A program made the position numbers and the translations under genes. From positions 1-37,105 of the forward strand of contig CAJUKP010000022.1 of the NCBI GenBank assembly GCA_910587165.1: a stretch of DNA of 37,105 nt, written 5' to 3'. The DNA comes from an uncultured Duncaniella sp. Lineage in GTDB: Bacteria > Bacteroidota > Bacteroidia > Bacteroidales > Muribaculaceae. Under the pieces are notes generated by a model. It worked only from the letters and a program-made list of their open reading frames with translations, had not been told where the DNA came from and searched no databases. How positions within the stretch are numbered: position 1 is the first letter of the stretch; every line of letters starts with the position of its first letter. Positions 1-8,476 of the stretch are shown here, piece by piece.

Positions 1-154
1 CATCCAGCGCTTCCTGAGCTTCTTCCTCAAGAGCCCCATGCACGACTACACCAAGGGTGAAGTGCCCGTCAACCACCTCTTCAAGCAGTACACCATGCTC
101 AAGAACGCCATCCGCGAGATGGGTGGTTATGAGGCTGACGAAGAGATCGACTGA
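1..154 (+). CDS. 3' end of an unidentified protein-coding gene
   Basis: An open frame enters from the left edge (first full codon at 2) and stops with TGA at 152-154, giving the last 50 residues of a protein. The tail has a hydrophobic start (QRFLSFFLKSPMHDY), a region suggesting a helix (FKQYTMLKNAIREMGGYE) and an acidic end (ADEEID). Codon use is GC-rich like the core genes of the window. A terminator-like hairpin follows at 189-240, which supports this being the true end of a plus-strand unit. I do not recognise the family and the function is unknown. Confidence 0.75.
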   Translation, partial: IQRFLSFFLKSPMHDYTKGEVPVNHLFKQYTMLKNAIREMGGYEADEEID

Positions 155-188
155 TCCTCTCCGCGAAGCAGCATAAGACTGAAATAAC

Positions 189-240
189 ACCTGCCCGCTG
201 TCGATTAACATATCGGCGGCGGGCAGGTCTGATTTTGTTT
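189..240 (+). terminator. Rho-independent terminator after the partial gene
   Basis: ACCTGCCCGC at 189-198 pairs perfectly with GCGGGCAGGT at 219-228 around a 20-base loop and is followed by a T-rich stretch (TCTGATTTTGTTT). It lies between the plus-strand partial gene and the convergent minus-strand hipA gene, so it probably serves the former; the minus-strand side is less T-rich. Confidence 0.75.
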
Positions 241-248
241 AATGTGAT

Positions 249-1502
249 TTATTCCAACCATTTATCTATCCTTGGCGCAAACATTTCGATGTCGCGTTGG
301 GGTATGCCGATTTTACCGGCGACAGTGCGCCATGGGTTCATTGCGGTTTTGACTTCATTTATGATTGACTTCGCTCTCTCATCCTGCAACATATACTCTT
401 CGGCTGATTCCATCAGAATATTCAGGTCTGAGAGGTTTGTAGTGCGGTTTATGAGCAAGCTCTGTTCTTCGGCGAGGGTTGGATTTATGTCGTATGCCGG
501 AGAAAGAATCCAACCCTTTCGTGTCAACAGAAAACCGTGGTTTCGGAAGTGGTCGTCAGAGTTGCCGACGATGATGTTGAATACAACGCGGCGATAAAGC
601 TCTTCGAGATTTTGCTCTACATCAGTCCCATTTCTCAATATGAAGTCAACGATGTCCGGATAACCATACCCATTTGATGCGTTGTCACCATCTGTCAATC
701 CGAGGAGTGTTAACGCTGAGGCAAAATGTATTCTCTTCCCACTCCCGTCGCGGTCGAACCGTTTGGAAAGAAGAATGTGGTATTCCTCACCCATGATAGT
801 CCGTGTCTCCGCCACATTTATACCCGCTTTCTTGGCCATGACGTGACAGAAATGTTCCCACAAAGCTACATCGTAATCATCTTTCCTTGAAGGAAATTTT
901 GCTATGGTCAACCTGCCGTCTTCGTCAATCACAGAAGCCTTGGGGCGGGCGCCGCCTAAAGACGTGCCGGGGTGGAGAAGCTGTATTATCCATTTCTTCT
1001 CCGGTAAAATATGTTTCTCTTCGCTCGCCTCAATTTCATGTGCGGCGTGCATCAACTCCCTTACGTTTGCCAATGGGGGCACGCGCAAAGATTCCTCGCA
1101 ATTTATGAATTTCCCATCTCGATTTTCCGCAAAACGGAAGCCTCCCATTCGTGAAGCATCATCAATGCCGATAAGATAGTCAAATGAAGTCAACCGGCGA
1201 ACTGGCCGTTTTTCATCTGTCGCGGTGATTTGTTCCCTGCGATTCAACAGTGTGCGCCCCCAACGGTCGGGCAGTGCATCTGAAAAGCACGAGAAAATAT
1301 CGTGTCCGGGACGCGTATATTGAAGCCCCGAATAATTCTGCAAATCATCTGACAGAAAAATATCACGATATTTGGCAAGCCATTCTTTATCAAAAGCAAA
1401 GCCATAAGTCTCGCCACCCCTTACCGAGTCATACGACAATTCTCCAATCAACCGAGGAGCATCAAGCCAATCAAAATCGGCATAAACAAATAACTTCTTC
1501 AT
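249..1502 (-). CDS. hipA: HipA-family serine/threonine kinase toxin
   Basis: This 417-residue protein has the HipA layout: an N-terminal small domain (about 1-110) followed by the kinase-like C-terminal domain. Visible motifs are the glycine-rich loop GTSLGGARPKA (about 179-189), the RFDRDGSGKRIHF region (about 248-260), the catalytic loop NSDDHFRNHGF (about 314-324, candidate catalytic Asp316) and the metal-binding SPAYDINP (about 334-341, Asp338). HipA kinases phosphorylate a cellular target, glutamyl-tRNA synthetase in Escherichia coli, and so stop growth; the target here is unknown. The gene starts three bases after the stop of its antitoxin, in the usual antitoxin-first order. Length is close to normal and all key motifs are present, so it is probably intact. 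Base composition looks more AT-rich than nadB next door, which fits mobile toxin-antitoxin genes. Confidence 0.9.
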   Translation of the reverse strand: MKKLFVYADFDWLDAPRLIGELSYDSVRGGETYGFAFDKEWLAKYRDIFLSDDLQNYSGLQYTRPGHDIFSCFSDALPDRWGRTLLNRREQITATDEKRPVRRLTSFDYLIGIDDASRMGGFRFAENRDGKFINCEESLRVPPLANVRELMHAAHEIEASEEKHILPEKKWIIQLLHPGTSLGGARPKASVIDEDGRLTIAKFPSRKDDYDVALWEHFCHVMAKKAGINVAETRTIMGEEYHILLSKRFDRDGSGKRIHFASALTLLGLTDGDNASNGYGYPDIVDFILRNGTDVEQNLEELYRRVVFNIIVGNSDDHFRNHGFLLTRKGWILSPAYDINPTLAEEQSLLINRTTNLSDLNILMESAEEYMLQDERAKSIINEVKTAMNPWRTVAGKIGIPQRDIEMFAPRIDKWLE

Positions 1503-1505
1503 GGC

Positions 1506-1826
1506 TTATTCTTTTTTTGAGGCTCTTTGCCTGTGCTTTAAGTTTAAGTCTTGCAAGGTACGACCGAGAGGGTCGTCTTTAGCTATCAGCAGAAGATCAT
1601 CTTCGAGTTGGAGAGCATAGAGCACGCGGGCATAGATTCCGATTGAAACAGTCGGAGAACCTTTTTCAATGCGGTTAATCGTCAGGGGTGAGCACGTTGC
1701 CCGCTCCGCAACCTGAGCTATCGACAGGTTGCGGCGAAGGCGGGCAAGCTTTATCTGCTCACCCATAATCGCCATTTTCTGCTCCAGCTTTCGGGGCATC
1801 TTTGTCCCCATAGTGTTCTTTGCCAT
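1506..1826 (-). CDS. hipB: HipB-like XRE-family antitoxin
   Basis: A 106-residue protein with a helix-turn-helix of the Cro/C1 (XRE) type: KLARLRRNLSIAQVAERATC, then SPLTINRIEKGSPTVSIGIY, then a helix ending in LQLEDDLLLIAK. Such proteins bind and neutralise the HipA kinase and repress their own operon. The C-terminal tail is basic (KHRQRASKKE). The ATG at 1826 was chosen; an in-frame TTG two codons upstream at 1832 also exists but is less likely, and a GGAG lies just before the ATG. The gene is first in a two-gene operon with the toxin, three bases apart. A repeat-rich AT segment upstream could hold its operators. Confidence 0.88.
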   Translation of the reverse strand: MAKNTMGTKMPRKLEQKMAIMGEQIKLARLRRNLSIAQVAERATCSPLTINRIEKGSPTVSIGIYARVLYALQLEDDLLLIAKDDPLGRTLQDLNLKHRQRASKKE

Positions 1827-1849
1827 CTCCAATCTATCTTTTAATGCTG

Positions 1850-1942
1850 TAAAGATAGTAAAAATATTTATTATATGATATATTAGCTCTCTTAAATTTT
1901 GCTGTGTCTTGATTTTGCTGTGCTTTTGAATGATATATCATT
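1850..1942 (-). promoter_or_regulatory. Candidate promoter and operator repeats of hipBA
   Basis: On the minus strand TATCTTTA (1857-1850) is one base off the Bacteroidetes -7 consensus. Upstream lie ATGATATAT at 1875-1883, the same nine bases again inside the perfect 14-base palindrome AATGATATATCATT at 1929-1942, and a perfect 11-base direct repeat ATTTTGCTGTG at 1896-1906 and 1912-1922, spaced 16 bases. The first ATGATATAT lies where a -33 element would be. Binding by HipB is inferred from position and symmetry only. Confidence 0.5.
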
Positions 1943-2029
1943 TCAGTGTGATGCTGTGTTGGCGGCTACTCTGTAGAGTGGTGTGTGGACACCATTAGCG
2001 AGCGTTGGCTTTTCCTGTTTTCCAATAGA

Positions 2030-2060
2030 TTGGATATGTCGGAAAAATTTGCTAAGTTTG
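2030..2060 (+). promoter_or_regulatory. Predicted Bacteroidetes-type promoter of nadB
   Basis: TTGG at 2030-2033 and TAAGTTTG at 2053-2060, separated by 19 bases, fit the -33 TTTG / -7 TAnnTTTG consensus with one mismatch in the -33 box. The chosen nadB ATG at 2088 lies 27 bases after the -7 box. This argues that the in-frame ATG at 1983 is not the start, because it lies upstream of the promoter. Confidence 0.55.
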
Positions 2061-2087
2061 CATCACCAATTATTCATTGCGTTTCAC

Positions 2088-3653
2088 ATGACACGTAAAT
2101 ATGACTACCTCGTTATAGGGTCGGGCATCGCCGGGATGAGCTTTGCCCTTAAAGTGGCCGGACACGGCTCGGTGGCCCTCGTATGCAAGACCACACTTGA
2201 TGAAGCCAACACAGCGCTCGCTCAGGGCGGAGTGGCTTCAGTCACCGACCTTAAAGTTGATGATTTCGAAAAACATATCCACGACACCATGGTGGCCGGA
2301 GACTGGCTCTCCGATCCCGAGGCGGTGGAGAAGGTGGTGCGTAACGCACCCGCGCAGATCCGGGAACTGATAGGCTGGGGTGTTGATTTCGACAAAAAGG
2401 AGGATGGGTCGTTTGACCTGCACCGAGAGGGTGGACATTCGGAGTTCCGCATCCTGCATCATGCCGACAACACCGGCTTCGAGATACAGGACTCGCTCAT
2501 AAAGGCTGTGAAGGCGAATCCCAACATCGACATATACGAACATCATTTCGCCATCGAGATTCTCACCCAGCATCACCTTGGCAAGATTGTGACACGCCGT
2601 ACTCCCGACATAACCTGCTACGGTGCATACGTGCTCGACACTGCCACAGGTACGGTAGACACTTTCCTGTCACGTGTCACACTTATAGCCACAGGAGGAG
2701 TGGGTGCGGTCTATCAGACCACTACCAATCCGCTCGTGGCCACCGGCGACGGCATAGCGATGGTCTACAGGGCCAAGGGTACAGTAAAGGATATGGAGTT
2801 CATACAATTCCATCCCACGGCGCTCTATCATCCCGGTGACCGCCCCTCGTTTCTGATCACCGAAGCCATGCGCGGCTACGGGGCGGTGCTCCGCAACAAG
2901 CGTGGCGAGGAGTTCATGCACAAATATGACCCGCGTCTCTCTCTCGCTCCGCGCGACATAGTGGCCCGTGCCATCGACTCGGAGATGAAACTCTATGGCG
3001 ACGATCATGTCTATCTTGATGTGACACACAAGGATCCCGAGGAGACAAAGAAGCATTTCCCCAACATATATGCCAAGTGTCTCTCGTTGGGTATAGATAT
3101 CACGAAAGATTACATCCCGGTGGCACCTGCAGCCCATTACCTGTGCGGCGGAATCAAGGTCGACGGCAATGCCGAGTCGAGCATAAGCCGTCTTTATGCT
3201 GTGGGCGAATGCTCGTGCACAGGTCTCCACGGTGGCAACCGTCTGGCTTCCAACTCGCTCATCGAGGCTGTAGTTTATGCCGATGCAGCCGCGCGCCATG
3301 CCATGGAGAATGTCTCGCACTACGATTTCCGCGAGGATATACCCGAATGGAACGACGAGGGCACACGCCATGCCGAGGAGATGGTGCTCATCACCCAGAG
3401 CATCAAGGAGGTCAACCAGATCATGGGAACATACGTCGGCATCGTGCGCTCCAATCTGCGCCTTGACCGCGCCTGGAACCGTCTCGACATACTCTATGAG
3501 GAGACCGAGAAGCTTTTCAAAAGCTCGAAGGCCACCCGTGAGATATGCGAGCTGCGCAACATCATAAATGTAGGATATCTGATAATGCGTCAGGCCAAGG
3601 AGCGCAAGGAGTCACGCGGACTGCACTTCACTGTGGACTACCCCCACGTCTGA
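2088..3653 (+). CDS. nadB: L-aspartate oxidase
   Basis: NadB is the FAD enzyme that oxidises L-aspartate to iminoaspartate, the first step of de novo NAD synthesis. The 521-residue product starts with the FAD-binding Rossmann motif GSGIAGMSFAL (residues 11-21). It then shows DEANTALAQGGVA, the active-site region HREGGHSEFRILHHADNTG, EFIQFHPTALYHP, LAPRDIVARAI, VAPAAHYLCGGIKVDG and the C-terminal FAD signature GECSCTGLHGGNRLASNSLIEA. The EGG(H)S form separates it from succinate dehydrogenase flavoproteins. The start at 2088 (MTRKYDYLVIGSG) was preferred over an ATG 35 codons upstream because it fits the family length and lies after the predicted promoter. nadA and nadC are not in the window. 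It converges with the antiporter gene, with only 10 bases between the stops. Confidence 0.95.
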   Translation: MTRKYDYLVIGSGIAGMSFALKVAGHGSVALVCKTTLDEANTALAQGGVASVTDLKVDDFEKHIHDTMVAGDWLSDPEAVEKVVRNAPAQIRELIGWGVDFDKKEDGSFDLHREGGHSEFRILHHADNTGFEIQDSLIKAVKANPNIDIYEHHFAIEILTQHHLGKIVTRRTPDITCYGAYVLDTATGTVDTFLSRVTLIATGGVGAVYQTTTNPLVATGDGIAMVYRAKGTVKDMEFIQFHPTALYHPGDRPSFLITEAMRGYGAVLRNKRGEEFMHKYDPRLSLAPRDIVARAIDSEMKLYGDDHVYLDVTHKDPEETKKHFPNIYAKCLSLGIDITKDYIPVAPAAHYLCGGIKVDGNAESSISRLYAVGECSCTGLHGGNRLASNSLIEAVVYADAAARHAMENVSHYDFREDIPEWNDEGTRHAEEMVLITQSIKEVNQIMGTYVGIVRSNLRLDRAWNRLDILYEETEKLFKSSKATREICELRNIINVGYLIMRQAKERKESRGLHFTVDYPHV

Positions 3654-3663
3654 CGCTCCCGCC

Positions 3664-5796
3664 TCACTGCCCCTTGCTGCGGAACAGGCGGCGGAATGTA
3701 TTGCTCAGATAGATATAGAACGGTGAGGGAGGCGATGTAAGATCGGTGGACATCACCTCAGCCATGGTCATGGGCGGTTCGGTGCCGAACTGTCCGGGAT
3801 AGAGCATGATGAGGTTGGTGCCTCCGAAGTATTTGCGCAGATATTCCGGCACGGCATCCATATCGCCGTCAAAAGACACCGAGGCTCTTCGTGCCGAGAT
3901 CACTATGAGGAGATCATCGTCGGTCACCACCTGTGACTTGAGCACAAAATCATCATAGCTGCTCACCTGGTCAAAAGCCAGTCTCACACCTATGCGGGCC
4001 TGGCTCAGCACGGTGCGTATCATCGGTTCGGTGGAGGGATCGCACCAGAACACCATCTGGCATCCCGCATGGCGTCCGATGTTGCCTATGGCCTGCACCC
4101 AGCGGCGGAATCCTGTCTCGAACTGAGCCTTCTTGGGCACGGCCACATAAATGCGCTTCATGGTCTGCAGCGGATTGAAACAGCGTGTGATCACCACCAT
4201 GCGGTTGGTTGACTGCAGGAGGCTCTCGATCTTTCCGCCGAGGAATGAGTCGATGAATGCCGTGCGGCGGTGCAGCCCTATGATCACCTCGGTGATATCC
4301 CTCTCCTCCATGGTGTTTATCACGCCGGTGATGAAGTTGAGATCATATCTCTCGATGGTGGTGAGCGCCACCTCCACAGATGCCGCGGCGCGCTCGGCCA
4401 CATCGAGCGAATTGCGTCCGATGGCCCGTGAGGAGGCTGAGTTGTCGTTGCGCACATGAAGTGCGTAGAAGTCACCCGGCACCGACGAGTCGGGAAATCT
4501 CATTGACAGCGCCAGCTCGACAATTGACGGCGAAGTGAGCGGGTTGGATATGGCGATGAGGGTGCGTGGGCGGGTGGTGGATTCATCCTTGGCCATCTCC
4601 TCAGCCTCCTTCTCCAGCAATTGCACCTTGAGTTTCGATGCTGCCCTCGCTGTGCCTACCGACGATACGGTACAGGTGACAAGGATCATCACCACGGTGC
4701 CGTTGAGTATCTCCACCCCGAACAGTCCCATACTGTAGCCGATCATCACTACGGCCAGCGCCACGGCTGTGTGGGCGTTGGAGAGCTGATACATGATGCT
4801 GCGGTCCACGCCGGTGAGGCGGAATGTCTTCTGGGTGAGCCATGCGGCGATCCACTTTGTGGTCATGGCCACGGCGCTCATCACGGACGCTATATATACC
4901 GTATCCCATCCATCTGTCACCACCCGGAGGTCAATGAGCATACCCACACCGATGAGGAAATAGGGGATGAAGAGAGCGTTGCCCACAAATTCCAGACGTC
5001 CCATAAGGGTGGAGCGTCCGGGAATGAACCGGTTGAGCACGAGTCCGGCATAGAATGCGCCGAACACCCCTTCGATCCCTATCCACTGTGCGGTGGCGGC
5101 GGCGAGAAACACCATGAAAAGCACATAGACAAACTGCTGTATGCCGTCATGGTATTTCTTGAAGAAATAACGTGTGAGACGGGGATATATGTAGAATATG
5201 GCCGTGCAGTATATGGCCAGATAGCAGAGTGTGCCTAAAAGTGATGTCAGCGAACCCTCGCGGACCACGCCGAGCACACCGGCCAGCACAATGAGCGAAC
5301 CGAGCACCGTCACGATGGTGCCTGCTATGGCTATTATGACCGCCGGGGATTTGGTCACCCCGAATCTCGCCACGATCGGATAGGCGAGCAGGGTATGGGC
5401 GGCGAACATCGAGGCCAGAAGTGTGGCTTCGGGCAAGGCCATCCCGAGAACGAGTATGGCTGCCGCCGCTCCCAATATGAGTGGCACGAGGAAGGTGAAA
5501 AGTCCGAACACAAGCCCTTTCCTCAGATTCTTGCGCAGGTGATACATATCTATCTCTATGCCTGCAAGAAACATAAGATAGAGGATGCCTACCTGTCCGA
5601 ACACCTCGAAACTCATGTCGCGGGCCAGAACTCCGAACCCGTCAGGCCCGACAGCCACTCCGGCTATGATAAGGCCGATCACATGAGGTATCTTGAGCCG
5701 GCTGAGCAACAGCGGAGCCACGAGTATGATGCCCATCACCGTCAGGAAGATGGGTATCGGCTGGGCTATCAGAGGCTGTGTGTCAAGCAGTGTCAT
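3664..5796 (-). CDS. CPA2-type cation/proton antiporter with cytoplasmic stress-protein-like tail
   Basis: A 710-residue inner-membrane protein. The first roughly 390 residues are hydrophobic with about a dozen predicted membrane segments and match the Na+/H+ exchanger (KefB/CPA2) family: LKIPHVIGLIIAGVAVGP, GILYLMFLAGIEIDM, GVFGAFYAGLVLNRFIPG and FIPYFLIGVGMLIDL. The remaining 300 or so residues are soluble. TTRPRTLIAISNP begins a stretch resembling universal-stress-protein folds, including DITEVIIGLHRRTAFIDSFLGG. Family members exchange Na+ or K+ for protons; the ion here cannot be told from sequence. The ATG at 5796 lies only seven bases from a strong promoter -7 box, so the mRNA may be nearly leaderless. 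It converges with nadB and no terminator hairpin is seen in the 10-base gap. Confidence 0.9.
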   Translation of the reverse strand: MTLLDTQPLIAQPIPIFLTVMGIILVAPLLLSRLKIPHVIGLIIAGVAVGPDGFGVLARDMSFEVFGQVGILYLMFLAGIEIDMYHLRKNLRKGLVFGLFTFLVPLILGAAAAILVLGMALPEATLLASMFAAHTLLAYPIVARFGVTKSPAVIIAIAGTIVTVLGSLIVLAGVLGVVREGSLTSLLGTLCYLAIYCTAIFYIYPRLTRYFFKKYHDGIQQFVYVLFMVFLAAATAQWIGIEGVFGAFYAGLVLNRFIPGRSTLMGRLEFVGNALFIPYFLIGVGMLIDLRVVTDGWDTVYIASVMSAVAMTTKWIAAWLTQKTFRLTGVDRSIMYQLSNAHTAVALAVVMIGYSMGLFGVEILNGTVVMILVTCTVSSVGTARAASKLKVQLLEKEAEEMAKDESTTRPRTLIAISNPLTSPSIVELALSMRFPDSSVPGDFYALHVRNDNSASSRAIGRNSLDVAERAAASVEVALTTIERYDLNFITGVINTMEERDITEVIIGLHRRTAFIDSFLGGKIESLLQSTNRMVVITRCFNPLQTMKRIYVAVPKKAQFETGFRRWVQAIGNIGRHAGCQMVFWCDPSTEPMIRTVLSQARIGVRLAFDQVSSYDDFVLKSQVVTDDDLLIVISARRASVSFDGDMDAVPEYLRKYFGGTNLIMLYPGQFGTEPPMTMAEVMSTDLTSPPSPFYIYLSNTFRRLFRSKGQ

Positions 5797-5803
5797 GGCA
5801 GTG

Positions 5804-5835
5804 CAAAATTACTCAAATAGCACGGAATATCCAAA
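5804..5835 (-). promoter_or_regulatory. Predicted promoter of the antiporter gene
   Basis: On the minus strand TTTG (5835-5832), 20 bases, then TAATTTTG (5811-5804): both boxes fit the Bacteroidetes consensus exactly. Only seven bases separate the -7 box from the ATG at 5796, so the predicted start of transcription is within a few bases of the start codon. Confidence 0.7.
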
Positions 5836-5852
5836 TTGGGAGTAGCTGTAAA

Positions 5853-6000
5853 GTTACCGGTCAGGAAAAGGATACAAATGGACAAAAGGTCAAGAAGAAA
5901 CAGATTTTTTTATTTTATAATCAGTCTGATGAATCTGAATCAAAAAACTTTGTCTCTTTTGACCTTTTGTCCATTTGTATCCTTTTCCTTACCGTCGGTA
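5853..6000. repeat. Long palindromic intergenic element, copy 1
   Basis: The left end GTTACCGGTCAGGA at 5853-5866 leads into a purine-rich arm. The segment 5863-5893 pairs perfectly over 31 bases with 5959-5989. Between the arms lies an AT-rich loop holding a 22-base word at 5920-5941 that is the exact reverse complement of the loop word of copy 4 (34716-34737). The right end is eroded (CCTTACCGTCGGTA instead of CCTGACCGGTAAC). It sits between the end of the symporter gene and the promoter of the antiporter gene, about 18 bases upstream of its -33 box. No reading frame in it looks coding. Confidence 0.85.
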
Positions 6001-6011
6001 TATGACAAAAA

Positions 6012-6046
6012 CAAACGGCTGTCATCACGACAGCCGTTTGTTTTTT
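6012..6046. terminator. Strong hairpin with T-tract, usable on both strands
   Basis: CAAACGGCTGTC at 6012-6023 pairs perfectly with GACAGCCGTTTG at 6029-6040 around a five-base loop. TTTTTT follows on the plus strand, and on the minus strand the hairpin is followed by TTTTTGTCA. On the minus strand it would end transcripts from the symporter gene about 130 bases after its stop. On the plus strand no intact gene lies before it. Confidence 0.7.
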
Positions 6047-6171
6047 AACCTTAAATCTAATACCATGAAAACACAGTGCAAATAGTAGTAACTATATCTT
6101 TAGAACAAGTCCCGTCATGGAAAGTTCACGAGATTTTTCTGTTTAACTTATATTAACAATTTGACCCGTTC
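6047..6171. other. Non-coding stretch with a possible gene-start remnant
   Basis: Directly after the hairpin comes AACCTTAAATCTAATACCATG, which resembles 5' leaders I associate with Bacteroidales genes, then a six-codon plus-strand frame MKTQCK ending in TAG at 6083-6085. No longer frame follows. This may be the relic of a lost gene or a short leader peptide. The rest, to the end of the symporter gene at 6172, is AT-rich with nothing else recognised. Confidence 0.35.
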
Positions 6172-7620
6172 TCAGTCGTTCCAGCACTCGGTCTCCTCGG
6201 CTATCTCGGGAATTGTAGAGGAGTGATAGACCGGATCATGACCCAACCGTTTCTGTGCGGTGTAGTCCTTGAGAAGAATGACGGCATATTTGCCGAGCAT
6301 GAGTATTGCGGCGAGGTTGCAGAGGGTCATCAGCGCCATGGTGATGTCGGCGAATCCCCACACGAGGTCGAGCGACATTATGGCCCCGAAATAGACCGTC
6401 ACGGCAACTGCCAGGCGGTAGATGTTGACTGCCAGGCGGCTGTCGCGTATGAAGCGGATGTTTGTTTCGCCATAATAATAGTTGGCCACAATGCTGGTGA
6501 ACGCGAAAAAGAATATGGCTATGCTGACGAGGGTCGATCCGATATTATGGCCGCCTCCGAACTCTGCGTCGATGGCTTTCTGGGTCAATATGATGCCGTC
6601 GTGACCATCGTTGAACACTCCGCTGCACAGGATTATGAATGCTGTGGCCGTGCAGACGAACAGGGTGTCGGTGTAGACCCCGAGGGTCTGTATCAGCCCT
6701 TGTTTCACCGGGTGGGTCACCGATGCAGTCGCGGCGGCGTTAGGGGTCGAGCCTTCGCCGGCCTCATTGCTGAAGAGACCGCGCTTTATGCCCATGATCA
6801 TGGCCGCACCCACCGTGCCACCCATCGCCTCGTCAAAACCGAAAGCATTGGTGACTATGAGTCTCATGATCTCTGGAAAACGGGATATGTTCATGCAGAC
6901 TATCACCAGAGCCATCACGATATATGCCACAGCCATCACGGGCACGACAACCTCGCTGAATCTTGACACGCGCCTGATCCCTCCGAAGATGATCACAAGG
7001 GTGAGTATGGCCAGAGCCCATGCTGTCACCTCGCGGGGAATGGCGAATGAGGTCATGAGGGCATCGGAGATGGTGTTGGATTGGACGGTATTGAATGCGA
7101 AGCCGAATGTCAGGGTGATGAGCACGGCAAATGTCACGGCCCACCAGCGTTTGTGGAGACCCTTCATTATATAATAAGCCGGACCGCCGAGGAATGATCT
7201 GTCACCCTTGACCTTGAAAAGCTGGGCGAGTGTTGATTCCACAAACGCGCTTGCCGCCCCTAGGAGAGCTATGACCCACATCCAGAATACTGCTCCCGGC
7301 CCTCCGAGAGCTATGGCGGTGGCGACTCCGGCGAGATTGCCGGTGCCTACTCTCGAGGCTATCGAGATGGCGAATGCCTGGAAGGAACTTACCGTGCCAT
7401 GGGCGGGTTCGTCGACCTTGCGTGTGTCATTGTCTCGTTTCCCGGAGTGGATGAGGAGGCGCCACATCTCACCGATCATGCGGAACTGGACTCCGCGGGT
7501 GACTATGGTGAAAAACAGTGCGGCGATGAGCAGGACGCTCACCATCACATAGTCGGTCAGCACTCCGCTCACCGACCCTATTGATGATTGTAATTTCAGG
7601 CTTAATGCGGTCGCATCCAT
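6172..7620 (-). CDS. Alanine/glycine:cation symporter family protein
   Basis: A 482-residue inner-membrane protein of the AGCS (sodium:alanine symporter) family, which takes up alanine or glycine with Na+ or H+. Family motifs are VSSFQAFAISIASRVGTGNLAGVATAIALGG with the conserved GTGN, FLGGPAYYIMKGL, FGFAFNTVQSNTI and the highly conserved GIKRGLFSNEAGEGSTPNAAA. About ten or more membrane helices are apparent and the length is normal. The neighbour upstream on the same strand is the FNT channel gene, 58 bases away, so the two may share a transcript; no convincing promoter was seen in that gap. A terminator-like hairpin follows at 6012-6046. Whether alanine, glycine or another small amino acid is carried cannot be read from sequence. 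Confidence 0.92.
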   Translation of the reverse strand: MDATALSLKLQSSIGSVSGVLTDYVMVSVLLIAALFFTIVTRGVQFRMIGEMWRLLIHSGKRDNDTRKVDEPAHGTVSSFQAFAISIASRVGTGNLAGVATAIALGGPGAVFWMWVIALLGAASAFVESTLAQLFKVKGDRSFLGGPAYYIMKGLHKRWWAVTFAVLITLTFGFAFNTVQSNTISDALMTSFAIPREVTAWALAILTLVIIFGGIRRVSRFSEVVVPVMAVAYIVMALVIVCMNISRFPEIMRLIVTNAFGFDEAMGGTVGAAMIMGIKRGLFSNEAGEGSTPNAAATASVTHPVKQGLIQTLGVYTDTLFVCTATAFIILCSGVFNDGHDGIILTQKAIDAEFGGGHNIGSTLVSIAIFFFAFTSIVANYYYGETNIRFIRDSRLAVNIYRLAVAVTVYFGAIMSLDLVWGFADITMALMTLCNLAAILMLGKYAVILLKDYTAQKRLGHDPVYHSSTIPEIAEETECWND

Positions 7621-7678
7621 CGGATCTCATAATAAATGGTTACTCTATGACTAACGCGACCGCAAGGTATTAAGTTCG

Positions 7679-8476
7679 TTATTTCTTCTCCTCGCGGTGA
7701 AGATAGGCGTGGACAGCTCCTACGAGCAACGCCCCTCCGGCTATGTTGCCGAGTGTCGACGGGATGAAGTTGGCGGTGATCGACTGCATCACGCCGACGT
7801 CAGCCCCTTCGAGCATTCCGAGCGGGATGAAAAACATATTGGCGATACAGTGCTCGTAGCCCAATGCCACAAATGCCATCACAGGCAGCCAGCATCCGAA
7901 AGCTTTCTCAAGCAGTGTCTTTCCGGACAATGCGAGCCATACGGCCAGACATACACACCAGTTGGCCCCGATTCCCTTGAGAAACACGGTGAACCACGGC
8001 ATCGACACTTTCGCCTCGGCCACCCTCACCACGGCCGAATGCCAGGGGTCGGTGGCTGTGAGACCGCATTGATATACCATGAACCATGTGAATGCGAGGG
8101 CTCCGGCGAGATTGCCGAGATAGACAAGAGTCCAGTTGAGCAGAATCGCTCCGGCTGAGTGGCGTCCGCGCACGAACGACGGGATGAGGAGAGCATTGTT
8201 GCCGGTGAAGAGTTCGGCTCCGAGCACCACCACAAGTATGAGGCCTATCGGAAAGGCTGCTCCGGCTATGAGGCGCTGTAGCGCGGGATTTTCGGCCGTC
8301 AGCCCGGGGAAACCCCACCCGAGTATCACCGACAGCACTCCGCCGAGAGAGATATAGGCGCCGGCGAGCATTGCGGCTATAAGAAGTCTAATGGTGTTCG
8401 ATGTGGCCATACGGGCCTTGTTGGCGCCGACAGTTGTGGCTGCTTCTGTGATCTGTGCGGGTGTAAGGATTCTCAT
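7679..8476 (-). CDS. Formate/nitrite transporter (FNT) family channel
   Basis: A 265-residue membrane protein of the FNT family, pentameric channels for formate, nitrite or hydrosulfide. It has six hydrophobic segments and the family landmarks AAMLAGAYISLGG, VVLGAELFTGNNALL, LLNWTLVYLGNLAGAL, KGIGANWCVCLAVWLAL, GYEHCIANMFFIPLGM and the final STLGNIAGGALLVG. The closest general pattern is FocA/NirC-like; the substrate is uncertain. The ATG at 8476 overlaps the TGA of the upstream exonuclease gene by four bases (ATGA), so the two are almost surely translated from one mRNA. In a fermenting gut bacterium formate export or re-uptake would be a natural role, which is inference only. Confidence 0.9.
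   Translation of the reverse strand: MRILTPAQITEAATTVGANKARMATSNTIRLLIAAMLAGAYISLGGVLSVILGWGFPGLTAENPALQRLIAGAAFPIGLILVVVLGAELFTGNNALLIPSFVRGRHSAGAILLNWTLVYLGNLAGALAFTWFMVYQCGLTATDPWHSAVVRVAEAKVSMPWFTVFLKGIGANWCVCLAVWLALSGKTLLEKAFGCWLPVMAFVALGYEHCIANMFFIPLGMLEGADVGVMQSITANFIPSTLGNIAGGALLVGAVHAYLHREEKK

Noticed and set aside
5853..6000. Insertion sequence remnant
   Set aside because: No transposase fragment lies in any copy of the element and no clear target-site duplication was seen; a non-autonomous element remains possible and is reported as a finding.
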